Positions 51,554 through 59,440 of a DNA stretch of 64,000 nucleotides are shown here, one piece after another. Source of the stretch: Bacteroidota bacterium (GTDB taxonomy: Bacteria > Bacteroidota > Bacteroidia > Cytophagales > Cyclobacteriaceae); assembly GCA_016178785.1 (NCBI GenBank), contig JACOSO010000043.1:244403-308402 (forward strand), given 5' to 3'. The notes under the pieces were generated by a model. It made no database searches. It was not told where the DNA came from and worked only from the letters and a program-made list of their open reading frames with translations. Position 1 is the first letter of the stretch, and each line of letters opens with the position of its first letter. The position numbers and the translations under genes were made by a program.

Positions 51554-52603
51554 TTAGAAAGGACATTTCTCATCAGCGGGGATGCTGTTTACTGTCTGCA
51601 ATCTGGTTTTCTTCAGCCACTTCCTTACTGCACCTTCTGACACACCAAGTTGAGTAGCAATCTCCACATTGTTCCTGCCCTGTTGTTTGAGTGTAAGAGC
51701 TTCTCTAACGTGACCTTCCCAATCGTGCTCAGAGAGCATTTTCAAATGTTCCCGCTCCTGACTGAAATTGATAAACTCAAATCCTAAAAAACTTTGTCGT
51801 TTGTTGATCTGGCAGAGAACAACGTTCTCACTATCGTAACGTACTTCGGTGTTACGTGCCTTGATCTGCTTGAGGTATCGCACCGATTTATCCTTGTTGC
51901 TCTCACCAATGGCAAAGGAAGAATCACAGAAGTTAATCAGCATCTTAGAGCCTTGCAGGTCATTTCGTGTAATTGGTTTGCTCAAGTCGCGCTTGGGCGT
52001 ATGAGCTAAACAAAGAATAGAAAGCCCATGCTTCTTTTTCAATGCCTTCAGTTGTTTCATCAGCGGAAGGGCGTCCTTTGCTTTCTCGGTGTCAGCCCGC
52101 AAGTAAGTCAGGTTGTCGATGATAAGTATTTTTGCCCCGCAACTCACAACAACAGTCTCCAACTCGTTGCAAATCCTTTCCTCAACATTCTCTGCATTGC
52201 CTTCGCTATTGATCTCAGCACGGATAAAAAATTCATCAAATCGATAATGGTCTTTGAAATCTACACTGTAACGGGCTTCGAATTGTTTGTCGCTCAATTC
52301 AAAATCACAGTACAATACTTTTTGTCTTACGGATTCCAAATTAAAACCACAAACAGCCACACCTTTGCTTATGCTGTCACCGATCTGGACGGCAAGGATA
52401 CTCTTGCCTTGGTTGGTATCGGCAAAAAGGATGCACAACTCGCCTTCGTACCAGAATTCGCTGAACAGCTTACGTGGGGTTGGCCTAAGTTTGGCCTGCT
52501 CCACCCATCGGTTGGCGGACATGACGATGAACAATGGTTCTTTGGTCTCGCCTTGTCTTCTGTCCACCTTCAGTGTGTCTAAAACTTCAGCAAAAGAGTT
52601 CAT
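51554..52603 (-). CDS. RepA/RecA-like AAA ATPase with C-terminal HTH
   Basis: This 349-aa protein contains a RecA-fold ATPase. FADTNQGKSILAVQIGDSI carries the Walker A loop (GKS, with Ala in place of the first Gly) near residues 60-68, VLYCDFELSDKQF follows, and KILIIDNLTYLRAD is Walker B. It resembles the AAA_25/RepA hexameric helicases of mobile elements. The last 60 residues carry a helix-turn-helix (ALTLKQQGRNNVEIATQLGV then SEGAVRKWLKK). It probably unwinds or initiates replication of the excised element. It overlaps the 117-aa gene by 4 nt. Confidence 0.82.
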   Translation of the reverse strand: MNSFAEVLDTLKVDRRQGETKEPLFIVMSANRWVEQAKLRPTPRKLFSEFWYEGELCILFADTNQGKSILAVQIGDSISKGVAVCGFNLESVRQKVLYCDFELSDKQFEARYSVDFKDHYRFDEFFIRAEINSEGNAENVEERICNELETVVVSCGAKILIIDNLTYLRADTEKAKDALPLMKQLKALKKKHGLSILCLAHTPKRDLSKPITRNDLQGSKMLINFCDSSFAIGESNKDKSVRYLKQIKARNTEVRYDSENVVLCQINKRQSFLGFEFINFSQEREHLKMLSEHDWEGHVREALTLKQQGRNNVEIATQLGVSEGAVRKWLKKTRLQTVNSIPADEKCPF

Positions 52604-52953
52604 GCTTTTTTCTCGGGTTGATTGTCCATAGATTTTCTTAAGAATGCTTTGGTCTGCGCTTCTATAATCGCCTCGGTAATACGCTGCTGTTTATTGAGGT
52701 GAAGGAGGCATTTATTGAGCGAGTCATTGTGTCCCATCAATTCACCGATCGTCCGCAAAAGATAACCGCAAGTGAGTTCTGATTCTGCGACTGAAAAGGG
52801 TACGCTTTTCCAGCCGAAGTCTTTTGCCTTTTTGATCCGCTCGGTAAAGTGTTGTTGCACCTCCAGCAGCCCAGTGATATTGTGCTGAAATCCTTCTTGG
52901 GCTTTTGCTGCGAGATAATCAAATGTGTATGTAGTATGTTCGTTCCGTTTCAT
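52600..52953 (-). CDS. Island protein of unknown function, helical
   Basis: This 117-aa, predominantly helical protein reads TYTFDYLAAKAQEGFQHNIT and then KDFGWKSVPFSVAESELTCG. I do not recognise a family. It is encoded between the excisionase-like gene and the ATPase, overlapping the ATPase start as ATGA, so it is probably an accessory factor of the replication/excision module. Confidence 0.6.
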   Translation of the reverse strand: MKRNEHTTYTFDYLAAKAQEGFQHNITGLLEVQQHFTERIKKAKDFGWKSVPFSVAESELTCGYLLRTIGELMGHNDSLNKCLLHLNKQQRITEAIIEAQTKAFLRKSMDNQPEKKA

Positions 52954-53074
52954 CTGGATATTTCTTTTTGAAAGAGGCCGTGAACCATTTTGAATCTGCC
53001 CGAACTAATTCGGTGAAACAGTTGGACAAGGTTGTATTGAATTTGTGAAGCTGGACTTCAGATTTCTTCGCGGT

Positions 53075-53383
53075 TCATAATTTGTTCTTATGGTCTTCAA
53101 GAAATTTCTCAATGTCTTTGCGGGAGTAAAAGACCTTGTTGCCGACTTTCGCAAAAGCGAGCAGGCCTTTGGTACGCATACCCCAGAACCAAGTGGCTTT
53201 TCTGCCCAACATCTTTTGAGCTTCGGCCTCAGTAACGTAGTCCCCGATGCGGTTCTTGTCGGGAGTGTTTTCCAGTAAAGCAAGGATTTTGTTTTGTCCT
53301 TCTGCAAGCGATTCCAAAAATGCTTGTGGCACAACGAGCAGGCTACCTGTCGTTTCGTTGCGCATCGTGTCGAATTGTTTCAT
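53075..53383 (-). CDS. Helix-turn-helix DNA-binding protein (excisionase family)
   Basis: This 102-aa protein has a winged HTH in its second half. YVTEAEAQKMLGRKATWFWG is the helix-turn-helix, and LLAFAKVGNKVFYSRKDIEK is the wing plus the usual R/K-x-D-I-E-K-F-L end of MerR-like/excisionase (HTH_17) proteins. Genes of this type precede RepA-like ATPases in Bacteroidota integrative elements and assist excision or replication start. The upstream non-coding palindrome array is a possible binding target. Confidence 0.8.
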   Translation of the reverse strand: MKQFDTMRNETTGSLLVVPQAFLESLAEGQNKILALLENTPDKNRIGDYVTEAEAQKMLGRKATWFWGMRTKGLLAFAKVGNKVFYSRKDIEKFLEDHKNKL

Positions 53384-53932
53384 GATGTAAAATTGTAGCG
53401 TATGATAAACTTCAATTCGGCCACACTAAAAGTTTGTTTGGCTTAGGCTACGCGGAACACGACACTTAGCATAAGCTAAATCCGTCAGCGTTTTAGCTTA
53501 CCTATTCTTTACGGCAGAAAGGCTCGTACTAATCGTACTCTCGTACTTGGTACGAATGGTACGAGCAGTACGAGCAGTACGACCTCCCGAAACGAAATGA
53601 TGTATTTTGAAATAGAAATGAAGGCTAAAGCCACTGAGTACATTTGGAAATCATGCAAACCTCTCGTACTTGGTTCGAGCTGCATGACCCTGATCACACC
53701 GTCTCACATCCTAAGTGGAGTATTTTGAAAGAGGTTGAAGCAAATTGAAAACTCGTACCAATCGTACTTCTCGTACTCGGTACGAATGGTACGAGCAGTA
53801 CGGGTGTGACTGTTTCGAAATGAAATAATGCCTTTTAAAAGAATACGAAGGAATTGAACCTTAAACTTTTTCAAGCGTCTCGTACTTGATACGAGCTACG
53901 CGAACTGACTTCCTTGACTTATAATTAATCTA
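53384..53932. other. 549-bp non-coding region of the element
   Basis: No gene is supported. The left third (53384-53520) has a copy of ACTTAGCATAAGCT at 53464-53477, within the inverted TAGC-ATAA-GCTA. The rest is occupied by the TCGTAC/GTACGA repeat array annotated separately. It separates the excisionase gene from the 390-aa gene, both on the - strand. Confidence 0.7.
53523..53909. repeat. Array of four palindromic repeats, candidate origin or control region
   Basis: Four copies of a 15-bp palindrome occur: TCGTACTTGGTACGA at 53541, TCGTACTTGGTTCGA at 53664, TCGTACTCGGTACGA at 53771 and TCGTACTTGATACGA at 53880. They are spaced 123, 107 and 109 bp, roughly ten helical turns. Copies one and three are extended on both sides by further TCGTAC/GTACGA half-sites (a GGTACGAGCAGTACG block follows each). 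The intervening sequences also resemble one another (purine-rich, AAATGA and TTTTGAAA elements). Iteron-like arrays next to replication genes usually mark an origin; a regulatory role is also possible. Confidence 0.7.
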
Positions 53933-55105
53933 TCAGGAATTGAAAGGTTTACTCTTAAGAGTGTTCCGAACCGTTTTTCCAAGATACTCGTGGTACGTTT
54001 GAGTACGTTCGGATTCATTGTGGACATCTTCAGTGTCAACGATGCCCAACGGGATACACAAATATCCAGTGACGATGCTTTTGGTATAAGAGGTGAGATT
54101 TGGAAAGAATTGATTCACTATGTCATAAAAAGCCGTCATCGCTTTTTGACGCAAGTACAAATCCTTTCTCCCATTTTCAGGAACGATATAAATGTTTTCC
54201 AGCTCTTTCATAATCCCGAGTGGCTTGTCATTGGTCAACGAGATTTCCTTCTCAATGCTTACACTTCTTTCCTCACGGTGCGGGGACATCTCAACTGTGT
54301 ATAATTCATCCAGCTCTGACGTGGAAGGTTTGGGAAGTTGCTGGATTCTCCTCTCAGTTGCATTGGAAACATCGATTGTATCCCCGACAACAACAGCGCC
54401 TGACAGCTTTGAATAATAAACGGTACGTTCGTCTTGAGTGACCTTTATCACAAAGTCTTTGGTCTTTAAATACAGAGCTTCAAAATCAGGATCGAAGTTG
54501 TCAAATGAAAGAACTTTTCTTGCAAGGCTTTCATATTGAATATAGAATTCCACGTCCACACCTTCAGGGACGTTAGCTTGAATCACTTTGAAAGTGCCCT
54601 CAGAAATTTGTTCGACCCTTTTGGCTTGTGCAGGAACTGCTTTGGTGAATGGCTCTTTAATGGACTGGAGCAAACGGCTAAGCGCTGATAGTTGTGTTTT
54701 CACAAGAACGCTTTCACCTTCGCGAGCTATGCCCTTAAGGATTGTGAAATGTTGCAAAACTGTAGCAATTGATTGGCTGAATTCGGAATGTAAAAATTCA
54801 TCGAAACTTTCACCAGCCACTTTCCTATAATCCTCGCTGTGCTTGCCTGCCCGTTGGATATAGTCCCATACAGTTTCAAGTTCTTTCTGAACATTGATTA
54901 GCTCGTGCGTGTCGGGGTCATTGCAGTGAATAGAATCGAGCAGCAGTTTGACCTGATCGAGGTCTGTTTCTGAGGACGTTTTTAGAAAAGATAAGGCAAG
55001 GTAAAAGCTCGCCTCGTGGTCTTCATAGATTTCAAGCTGGATTTTCTTTGTTTTTCTTGCTGGTGTTTCGCTGTTGGAATGGTCACCTCTTATTTTGTCA
55101 GGCAT
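53933..55105 (-). CDS. Island protein of unknown function, 390 aa
   Basis: I do not recognise this protein. It is soluble and acidic, with no signal peptide or membrane segment. It has a helical first half (ASFYLALSFLKTSSETDLDQ, VQKELETVWDYIQRAGKHSE) and a mixed second half with beta-type sequence (DFVIKVTQDERTVYYSKLSG) and a C-terminal helical segment. It lies between the palindrome array and the integrase, on the same strand as both. It may be an element-specific replication, regulation or host-interaction factor. Confidence 0.55.
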   Translation of the reverse strand: MPDKIRGDHSNSETPARKTKKIQLEIYEDHEASFYLALSFLKTSSETDLDQVKLLLDSIHCNDPDTHELINVQKELETVWDYIQRAGKHSEDYRKVAGESFDEFLHSEFSQSIATVLQHFTILKGIAREGESVLVKTQLSALSRLLQSIKEPFTKAVPAQAKRVEQISEGTFKVIQANVPEGVDVEFYIQYESLARKVLSFDNFDPDFEALYLKTKDFVIKVTQDERTVYYSKLSGAVVVGDTIDVSNATERRIQQLPKPSTSELDELYTVEMSPHREERSVSIEKEISLTNDKPLGIMKELENIYIVPENGRKDLYLRQKAMTAFYDIVNQFFPNLTSYTKSIVTGYLCIPLGIVDTEDVHNESERTQTYHEYLGKTVRNTLKSKPFNS

Positions 55106-55347
55106 TATTCTTTAGATCAGATCCCGTTTGTGAAGCAAACGAAGCAAGGTTTGCCAATGTTGTGACTTGTTTGTCATTGTAACAACTCTATGAAAATTAG
55201 AACAACCTTTGTCCACATTGCATTTGCTACATCAGCATTTTGACTATACATACTTCTTTGTGCTTTAAATTTTTTCGAAAACAGCATGTGTGTACTGTGC
55301 TTTAACGGGCACTTGTCCGATCTTATGCAAAGTTTTTAATAATAAAA

Positions 55348-56571
55348 TCAGGCGACCTTGAGTTTCTCGTTGACTTTTTTCATTTGCTCTTTAACGGTAC
55401 TGTTGAGCATCTTGGCATAGATTTTTGTCGTTTTCAAATCTGAGTGGCCTAAGATATTCTGGACTACTTCAATCGGCACACCGCTGTTGAGCAAGTATGT
55501 TGCACAGGTATGTCGAGCCACATGGTGAGTGAGGTCTTTGTTTATCCCTGTCAGCTCTGATATGGTTTTCAGGTACACATTTATCTTTTGGTTGCTGTAG
55601 CGGGGCAATACATAATTGAAAACTTTTCGGGCATCGTCTTGCTCGTACTTGGCGATGATCTGCCTTGCCGGTTCAAGGATGGGGACATATACGCGGTCAT
55701 CGGTCTTGCCCATGACGATATTTATTGCGCAAGTCCCATCGGGTTCTTTTGTGATGTCATCCATTTTGAGATTGTAGGCATCTTCATATCGTAGCCCTGT
55801 GTAACAACTGAAAAGAAAGAAGTCGCGCACACGGTCAAGACTAACATTATCGCTTAGAGAATGGCTTTTCAAAAGCTCAAGTTCCAATTCGGTCAATCTT
55901 TCTCGGCTGGTTTTCTCCTTTTTCAATTTTAGTTTGATATACGGGTTCATTGCGATTATACCTTCGCGCACGGCTTTGTGAAGGATAGTTCTTACTCGGC
56001 TGTGCTGCTTGTTGGCGTAGTTGGTACTGATATTATTTCCCTGCTTGTCTTTATAAACGGTTTTGAGGTAAATATCCAGACCGTGAATGAGACTATAATC
56101 GACTTCACTGAGGCCGACATCTCCAATTTTTTTATGCTCGTTCAGAAAGGAGCAAAGAGTCTTGTACGTGGTATTGTAGGCAATGACAGTAGCAGGACTG
56201 ATGGTTTCTACTTGTGCATACCGTGTCAATTCATCGATGTGGTTTTTGAAATACTCTAGCAACTTAACCTTGAAGTTCTTTTCGCCTTTGTAGTATTGTT
56301 TAATAAGACGCGCAGATAATTTTCGGTTATCGTCAAGGATTTTTCTTCTCACTTTTCTGATCTCATTCTCGATCTCGGCAATTTCATCATTGACGGATGA
56401 GCTTTTTTTCGTTCGACCAGATTGTTCATCCCACTGCTTGGGGTCGATGAAAAGATGTGAGGCAAGTTCTACTTTCTCTCGATCAACAATAATGCGGGCA
56501 TAGAGTTGGAACTTGCCACCCTTCGCTTTGGAAGAGTGCAGATAAAATCTTAATGAAAAGGACTCCTTCAT
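55348..56571 (-). CDS. Tyrosine-type site-specific integrase
   Basis: This 407-aa recombinase has the Bacteroidota arm-binding N-terminus (GGKFQLYARIIVDREKVELA, then FIDPKQWDEQSGRTKK), a SAM-like core-binding domain, and the catalytic domain. The active residues are Arg in YTGLRYEDAYNL near residue 262, His-x-x-Arg in THHVARHTCATYLL, His in ILGHSDLKTT and the nucleophile Tyr in TKIYAKML near residue 388. It faces away from the tRNA-Ser gene and lies just inside the right attachment site, as expected for an element integrated at that tRNA. Confidence 0.95.
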   Translation of the reverse strand: MKESFSLRFYLHSSKAKGGKFQLYARIIVDREKVELASHLFIDPKQWDEQSGRTKKSSSVNDEIAEIENEIRKVRRKILDDNRKLSARLIKQYYKGEKNFKVKLLEYFKNHIDELTRYAQVETISPATVIAYNTTYKTLCSFLNEHKKIGDVGLSEVDYSLIHGLDIYLKTVYKDKQGNNISTNYANKQHSRVRTILHKAVREGIIAMNPYIKLKLKKEKTSRERLTELELELLKSHSLSDNVSLDRVRDFFLFSCYTGLRYEDAYNLKMDDITKEPDGTCAINIVMGKTDDRVYVPILEPARQIIAKYEQDDARKVFNYVLPRYSNQKINVYLKTISELTGINKDLTHHVARHTCATYLLNSGVPIEVVQNILGHSDLKTTKIYAKMLNSTVKEQMKKVNEKLKVA

Positions 56572-56652
56572 TGGTGAAACATTTTAACTCCTCAGTTGAA
56601 ACGGGAGTGAAGCAAAAATAGAAAAATGACGGGGTCTTACGAAGGCTTATAA

Positions 56653-56689
56653 AGCAAAAAACCTTTCAAAATCGTCTTTTGAAAGGTTT
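56653..56689 (-). terminator. Terminator of the restored tRNA-Ser gene
   Basis: AAACCTTTCAAAA (56659-56671) and TTTTGAAAGGTTT (56677-56689) form a perfect 13-bp stem. On the - strand the stem is followed by TTTTTTGC. It stops transcription coming from the tRNA before the integrase promoter region and was supplied by the element. Confidence 0.8.
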
Positions 56690-56710
56690 TAAAACTGACT
56701 GAAATCAGTT

Positions 56711-56728
56711 AGCAGAGGAGGAGGGATT
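56711..56728. repeat. attR: 18-bp repeat within the tRNA-Ser 3' end
   Basis: AGCAGAGGAGGAGGGATT covers the acceptor-stem 3' strand, the discriminator base and part of the T arm of tRNA-Ser plus two flanking bases. It is identical to 45782-45799. The tRNA remains complete because the element carries this piece in its attachment site. Confidence 0.87.
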
Positions 56729-56799
56729 CGAACCCCCGGACCGCGTGAACGGTCTCCGGTTTTCAAGACCGGTGCAATAAACCACTCTACCACTCCTCT
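56713..56799 (-). tRNA. tRNA-Ser (anticodon UGA)
   Basis: The 87-nt gene folds as a class II tRNA. Acceptor strands AGAGGAG and CTCCTCT pair, with G as discriminator. The anticodon stem CCGGT/ACCGG encloses the loop CTTGAAA, with anticodon TGA. A long variable arm (GACCGTTCACGCGGTC) follows, and the T arm contains GGTTCGAATCC. CCA is not encoded. The 3' end serves as attachment site for the island. Confidence 0.95.
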
Positions 56800-56894
56800 A
56801 TAAGTCCTCAGAAGCTCATCCCGAAGGGGATTTTGCTTTTTGGGACTGCAAAAGTAATCGGAAAATCTTTTCTGGCAAAAGGGGCTACAAAAAT

Positions 56895-57890
56895 CTATCT
56901 AAAAGATTTGGCACTCTTCAGCGTTCGCTGATAGCTATTAACGGCCTCCATTTTGCGACCATAATGCAAGCTTGCGTTGATTTCATAGCCGAACAACAGC
57001 ACTAAAGTTACGAGTTGCACCCAAGCCATTAAAGCGATAAGGGCTCCGATTGACCCATACACTTTATTGTAACTGCTGAAATGAGTGATGTAAAAAGAAA
57101 AACCATAAGAAATACCAAGCACAGAGAGTGTAGCTATGGTTGATCCAATCGAGAAAAAACTCCAATTGTAATGTACAGCCGGGCCGAAATAATAAATGCA
57201 AGAGATGGCAATGAAGAAGACTGCGAAAATAATAATGAAACGCAGAGCCATAAGAAAATAAATGGCATACTGATCCAAATTCAGGTGGCTGAATTTTTCC
57301 AAATGTGAGGTGGCGTAGCTCAAACTAAACTGACCAACAATGAGCAACACTATAGCGAGGAACAAAACAACCACCAGCATAACGGTTAATGCTAATGAAG
57401 TAAGCCTCATTCGAAACCAGTTTCTTTTTTCTACCGTGCGATAGCAAGCATTGAAGGCACGCATCAATGCAGCCATCCCGTTGGTCGACAAATATAATGC
57501 AAGCAAAAAACCAAACGTAAGCAAACCTCCTCGCTGATTACTTACAATATCGAGTACTGTGGATGAGACCGCTGAATACATCGTATCAGGAATTACATCC
57601 TGCAAGAAGCGCATGATGGTATCCGTGGTGATTTCAGGAAAATAAACTGATACATATGGAATCAAGGTGAACAAAAAAATGATAGCAGGAAAAATGGCGA
57701 GAATGAAATTGAACGCCACTCCATAAGAGCGGTCTGCAATTTCATCTTCATTGATATTGTAAATAAAGATTTTCAAAAATTTATAGAGTGATAAATTATC
57801 GTGAGACTTGAACTTAATGCGCTTAAGCCAGTTTCTGCTCGTTCGTGCAGAAGGCACTTGAAGGATTCGTTTGACGATGGAATATTTCAT
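56895..57890 (-). CDS. YihY/virulence factor BrkB family membrane protein
   Basis: This protein of about 331 aa (from the ATG overlapping the thioesterase stop) has six hydrophobic segments and the YihY family landmarks: IADRSYGVAFNFILAIFPAI near residue 65, FLLALYLSTNGMAALMRAFN and the late YGSIGALIALMAWVQLVTLV. The family was once called ribonuclease BN by mistake and its role is unknown; transport has been suggested. A longer frame reaching 57938 would overlap the thioesterase by 52 nt and is less likely. Confidence 0.87.
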   Translation of the reverse strand: MKYSIVKRILQVPSARTSRNWLKRIKFKSHDNLSLYKFLKIFIYNINEDEIADRSYGVAFNFILAIFPAIIFLFTLIPYVSVYFPEITTDTIMRFLQDVIPDTMYSAVSSTVLDIVSNQRGGLLTFGFLLALYLSTNGMAALMRAFNACYRTVEKRNWFRMRLTSLALTVMLVVVLFLAIVLLIVGQFSLSYATSHLEKFSHLNLDQYAIYFLMALRFIIIFAVFFIAISCIYYFGPAVHYNWSFFSIGSTIATLSVLGISYGFSFYITHFSSYNKVYGSIGALIALMAWVQLVTLVLLFGYEINASLHYGRKMEAVNSYQRTLKSAKSFR

Positions 57891-58294
57891 TCGAAGAATG
57901 GCTTCAGCACGTTTTGAAAATGTTCGGGCGGACGACAAGGCTTTCCCGTTGTTTTATTTACAAAGGCCAGCAATGTTTCTCCCTGGTGAATCAATTGATT
58001 CGTTTGGTTAAAAATTTCATAAGCAAAAGTGATTCGTACTGATGGCCGCTCACGAATAGTTATAACGATGCGCAGTTCATCATCATACAAAGCAGGAGAC
58101 AAAAATTTAGATCTATTCTCTAATACAGGCATCATCACCCCACTGTCTTCCAGTTCCTTGTAAGTTAAGCCAAGTTGACGCAAACTTTCTACGCGGGCAA
58201 CCTCATAGTACATGGCATAGTTACCATAATAAACGTAACCCATTTGATCTGTCTCGCCATACCGAACTCGCACTTTGGTTTCAGAGCTGTACAT
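57887..58294 (-). CDS. Acyl-CoA thioesterase (4HBT/YbgC-like hotdog fold)
   Basis: This 135-aa hotdog-fold enzyme has VRYGETDQMGYVYYGNYAMY near residues 10-29, with the catalytic Asp of the 4-hydroxybenzoyl-CoA thioesterase family, followed by the central helix YEVARVESLRQLGLTYKELE. It hydrolyses acyl-CoA esters; the chain preference is unknown. It shares one base with the end of mltG and overlaps yihY by 4 nt, so the three genes form an operon. Confidence 0.9.
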   Translation of the reverse strand: MYSSETKVRVRYGETDQMGYVYYGNYAMYYEVARVESLRQLGLTYKELEDSGVMMPVLENRSKFLSPALYDDELRIVITIRERPSVRITFAYEIFNQTNQLIHQGETLLAFVNKTTGKPCRPPEHFQNVLKPFFE

Positions 58295-59346
58295 TATTTT
58301 TTGTTTTGCCTTGCTTTGGCTATTTCTGCATCTAACGCTCGCTGATATTTGCGGGCGTTTCGGTTGTGTTCGTCAAGACTGTTGGCAAAATTATGATAGC
58401 CTGAAAAATCCTCCTTGGCACACATATAATAATAATTGTGGTGCAGGTAATTCAGCACTGCATCAACGCTTGAAATTTGCGGAACATTGATTGGTCCCGG
58501 TGGGAGGCCTCGATATTTGTACGTATTATAAGGAGAATCAATTTCTTTGTGCCCGTTGAGCACACGCTTCAAACTAAAATCACCCACTGCATAGACTAAC
58601 GTTGGGTCTGCTTGAAGGGCTATATTTTTTTTCAGACGATTGATGTACAATCCGGCAATCACGGGAGCTTCATCTTGCTTGACAGATTCGGCTTGAACTA
58701 TGGACGCGAGAATGGAAACTTCGATTGGCGTTAATCCGATTTCCTTAGCTTTTCCAATTCGATTCTCATTCCAGAATTTTTCGTACTCTGTATTCATTCG
58801 TTTTACCAAATCTTCCGGGGAAATATTAAAATAGACTTCATATGTGTTGGGGAGGAACATGCAAAGAATATTTTCCGTACTGAACCCTTCATTGTTATTT
58901 GCAATGAAATCATCTAATGCCTCATTGAATTCTGCTGGCGAGACACTAATGTTTTTTGTAATTTTTTCCGTAAGGTCTTTTCGCAGGCGAACCACAGAAA
59001 AAGTAACATTCACCAAATCTTGTTTACCTGATCTTAACACTTTCAGGGCCTGGAGATTGGTCATATTTTTACGAAGGACATAACGACCTGGTATTATTTC
59101 GTCATCATAACCGGAAAGCTTGGCTATAAAACTGAACGACACTGCATCGTTGATGAAGTTATTGTTGTACAGATCATCCCGAACACGTGTAAACGTTGCG
59201 CCTGATTTAATGATAAACATTCGGTCTTCTTTGTCAACTAAAACATTTGCTGTGTAGCAAATCTGATACCCGTAAAAAACAAATGTGATCAGCAGCGTAG
59301 AAGCTATAATGTAGAACGCGAGCTTGCCTTTGTGAACTTCCTTCAT
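58294..59346 (-). CDS. mltG: Endolytic transglycosylase MltG
   Basis: This protein of about 350 aa has one N-terminal transmembrane segment (AFYIIASTLLITFVFYG) and the YceG domain, with the catalytic Glu in LASIVQAESVKQDEAPVIAG near residue 215 and the family-defining NIALQADPTLVYAVGDF and YNTYKYRGLPPGPINVPQIS. It cuts nascent peptidoglycan strands in the periplasm and limits their length. ATG 59346 is preferred over an in-frame TTG three codons earlier. Confidence 0.93.
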   Translation of the reverse strand: MKEVHKGKLAFYIIASTLLITFVFYGYQICYTANVLVDKEDRMFIIKSGATFTRVRDDLYNNNFINDAVSFSFIAKLSGYDDEIIPGRYVLRKNMTNLQALKVLRSGKQDLVNVTFSVVRLRKDLTEKITKNISVSPAEFNEALDDFIANNNEGFSTENILCMFLPNTYEVYFNISPEDLVKRMNTEYEKFWNENRIGKAKEIGLTPIEVSILASIVQAESVKQDEAPVIAGLYINRLKKNIALQADPTLVYAVGDFSLKRVLNGHKEIDSPYNTYKYRGLPPGPINVPQISSVDAVLNYLHHNYYYMCAKEDFSGYHNFANSLDEHNRNARKYQRALDAEIAKARQNKK

Positions 59347-59440
59347 ATTTTTCAAATGAGATCAAAATTCAAAATTACAAAAAGTATTTTGCCCCAAATG
59401 ACCACTTTCACCCCACGCTGTTATTTATCTTGCATAAAAT

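Larger units (their letters stand above)
45782..56728. mobile_element. 10.9-kb integrative element in tRNA-Ser(UGA)
   Basis: An 18-bp direct repeat bounds the region (45782-45799 and 56711-56728). The right copy is the 3' end of an intact tRNA-Ser gene and a tyrosine integrase lies 140 bp inside it. A terminator suited to the tRNA stands outside the left copy. Inside are an excisionase-like HTH gene, a RepA-like ATPase, a palindromic repeat array, a 390-aa unknown, and a cargo of secreted cysteine-rich peptides, two lipoproteins and an ABC-type permease. No relaxase or conjugation gene is visible, so it is more likely an integrative satellite or mobilisable island than a self-transmissible one. 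Confidence 0.85.

Noticed and set aside
53523..53909. CRISPR array
   Set aside because: Only four short palindromic units with 90-110-bp spacers that resemble one another and vary in length; no cas genes nearby.
53400..53932. Retron or other reverse-transcriptase-linked non-coding RNA
   Set aside because: The repeats suggest structure, but there is no reverse transcriptase gene in the window.
55106..55347. Tiny ORFs of 21-25 codons on the - strand before the 390-aa gene
   Set aside because: Two overlapping short frames exist, but they have no family features and such lengths occur by chance; a leader-peptide role cannot be supported.
45782..56728. Conjugative transposon or prophage
   Set aside because: No relaxase, coupling protein, Tra genes, capsid, terminase or tail genes could be recognised; only integration and replication functions are seen.
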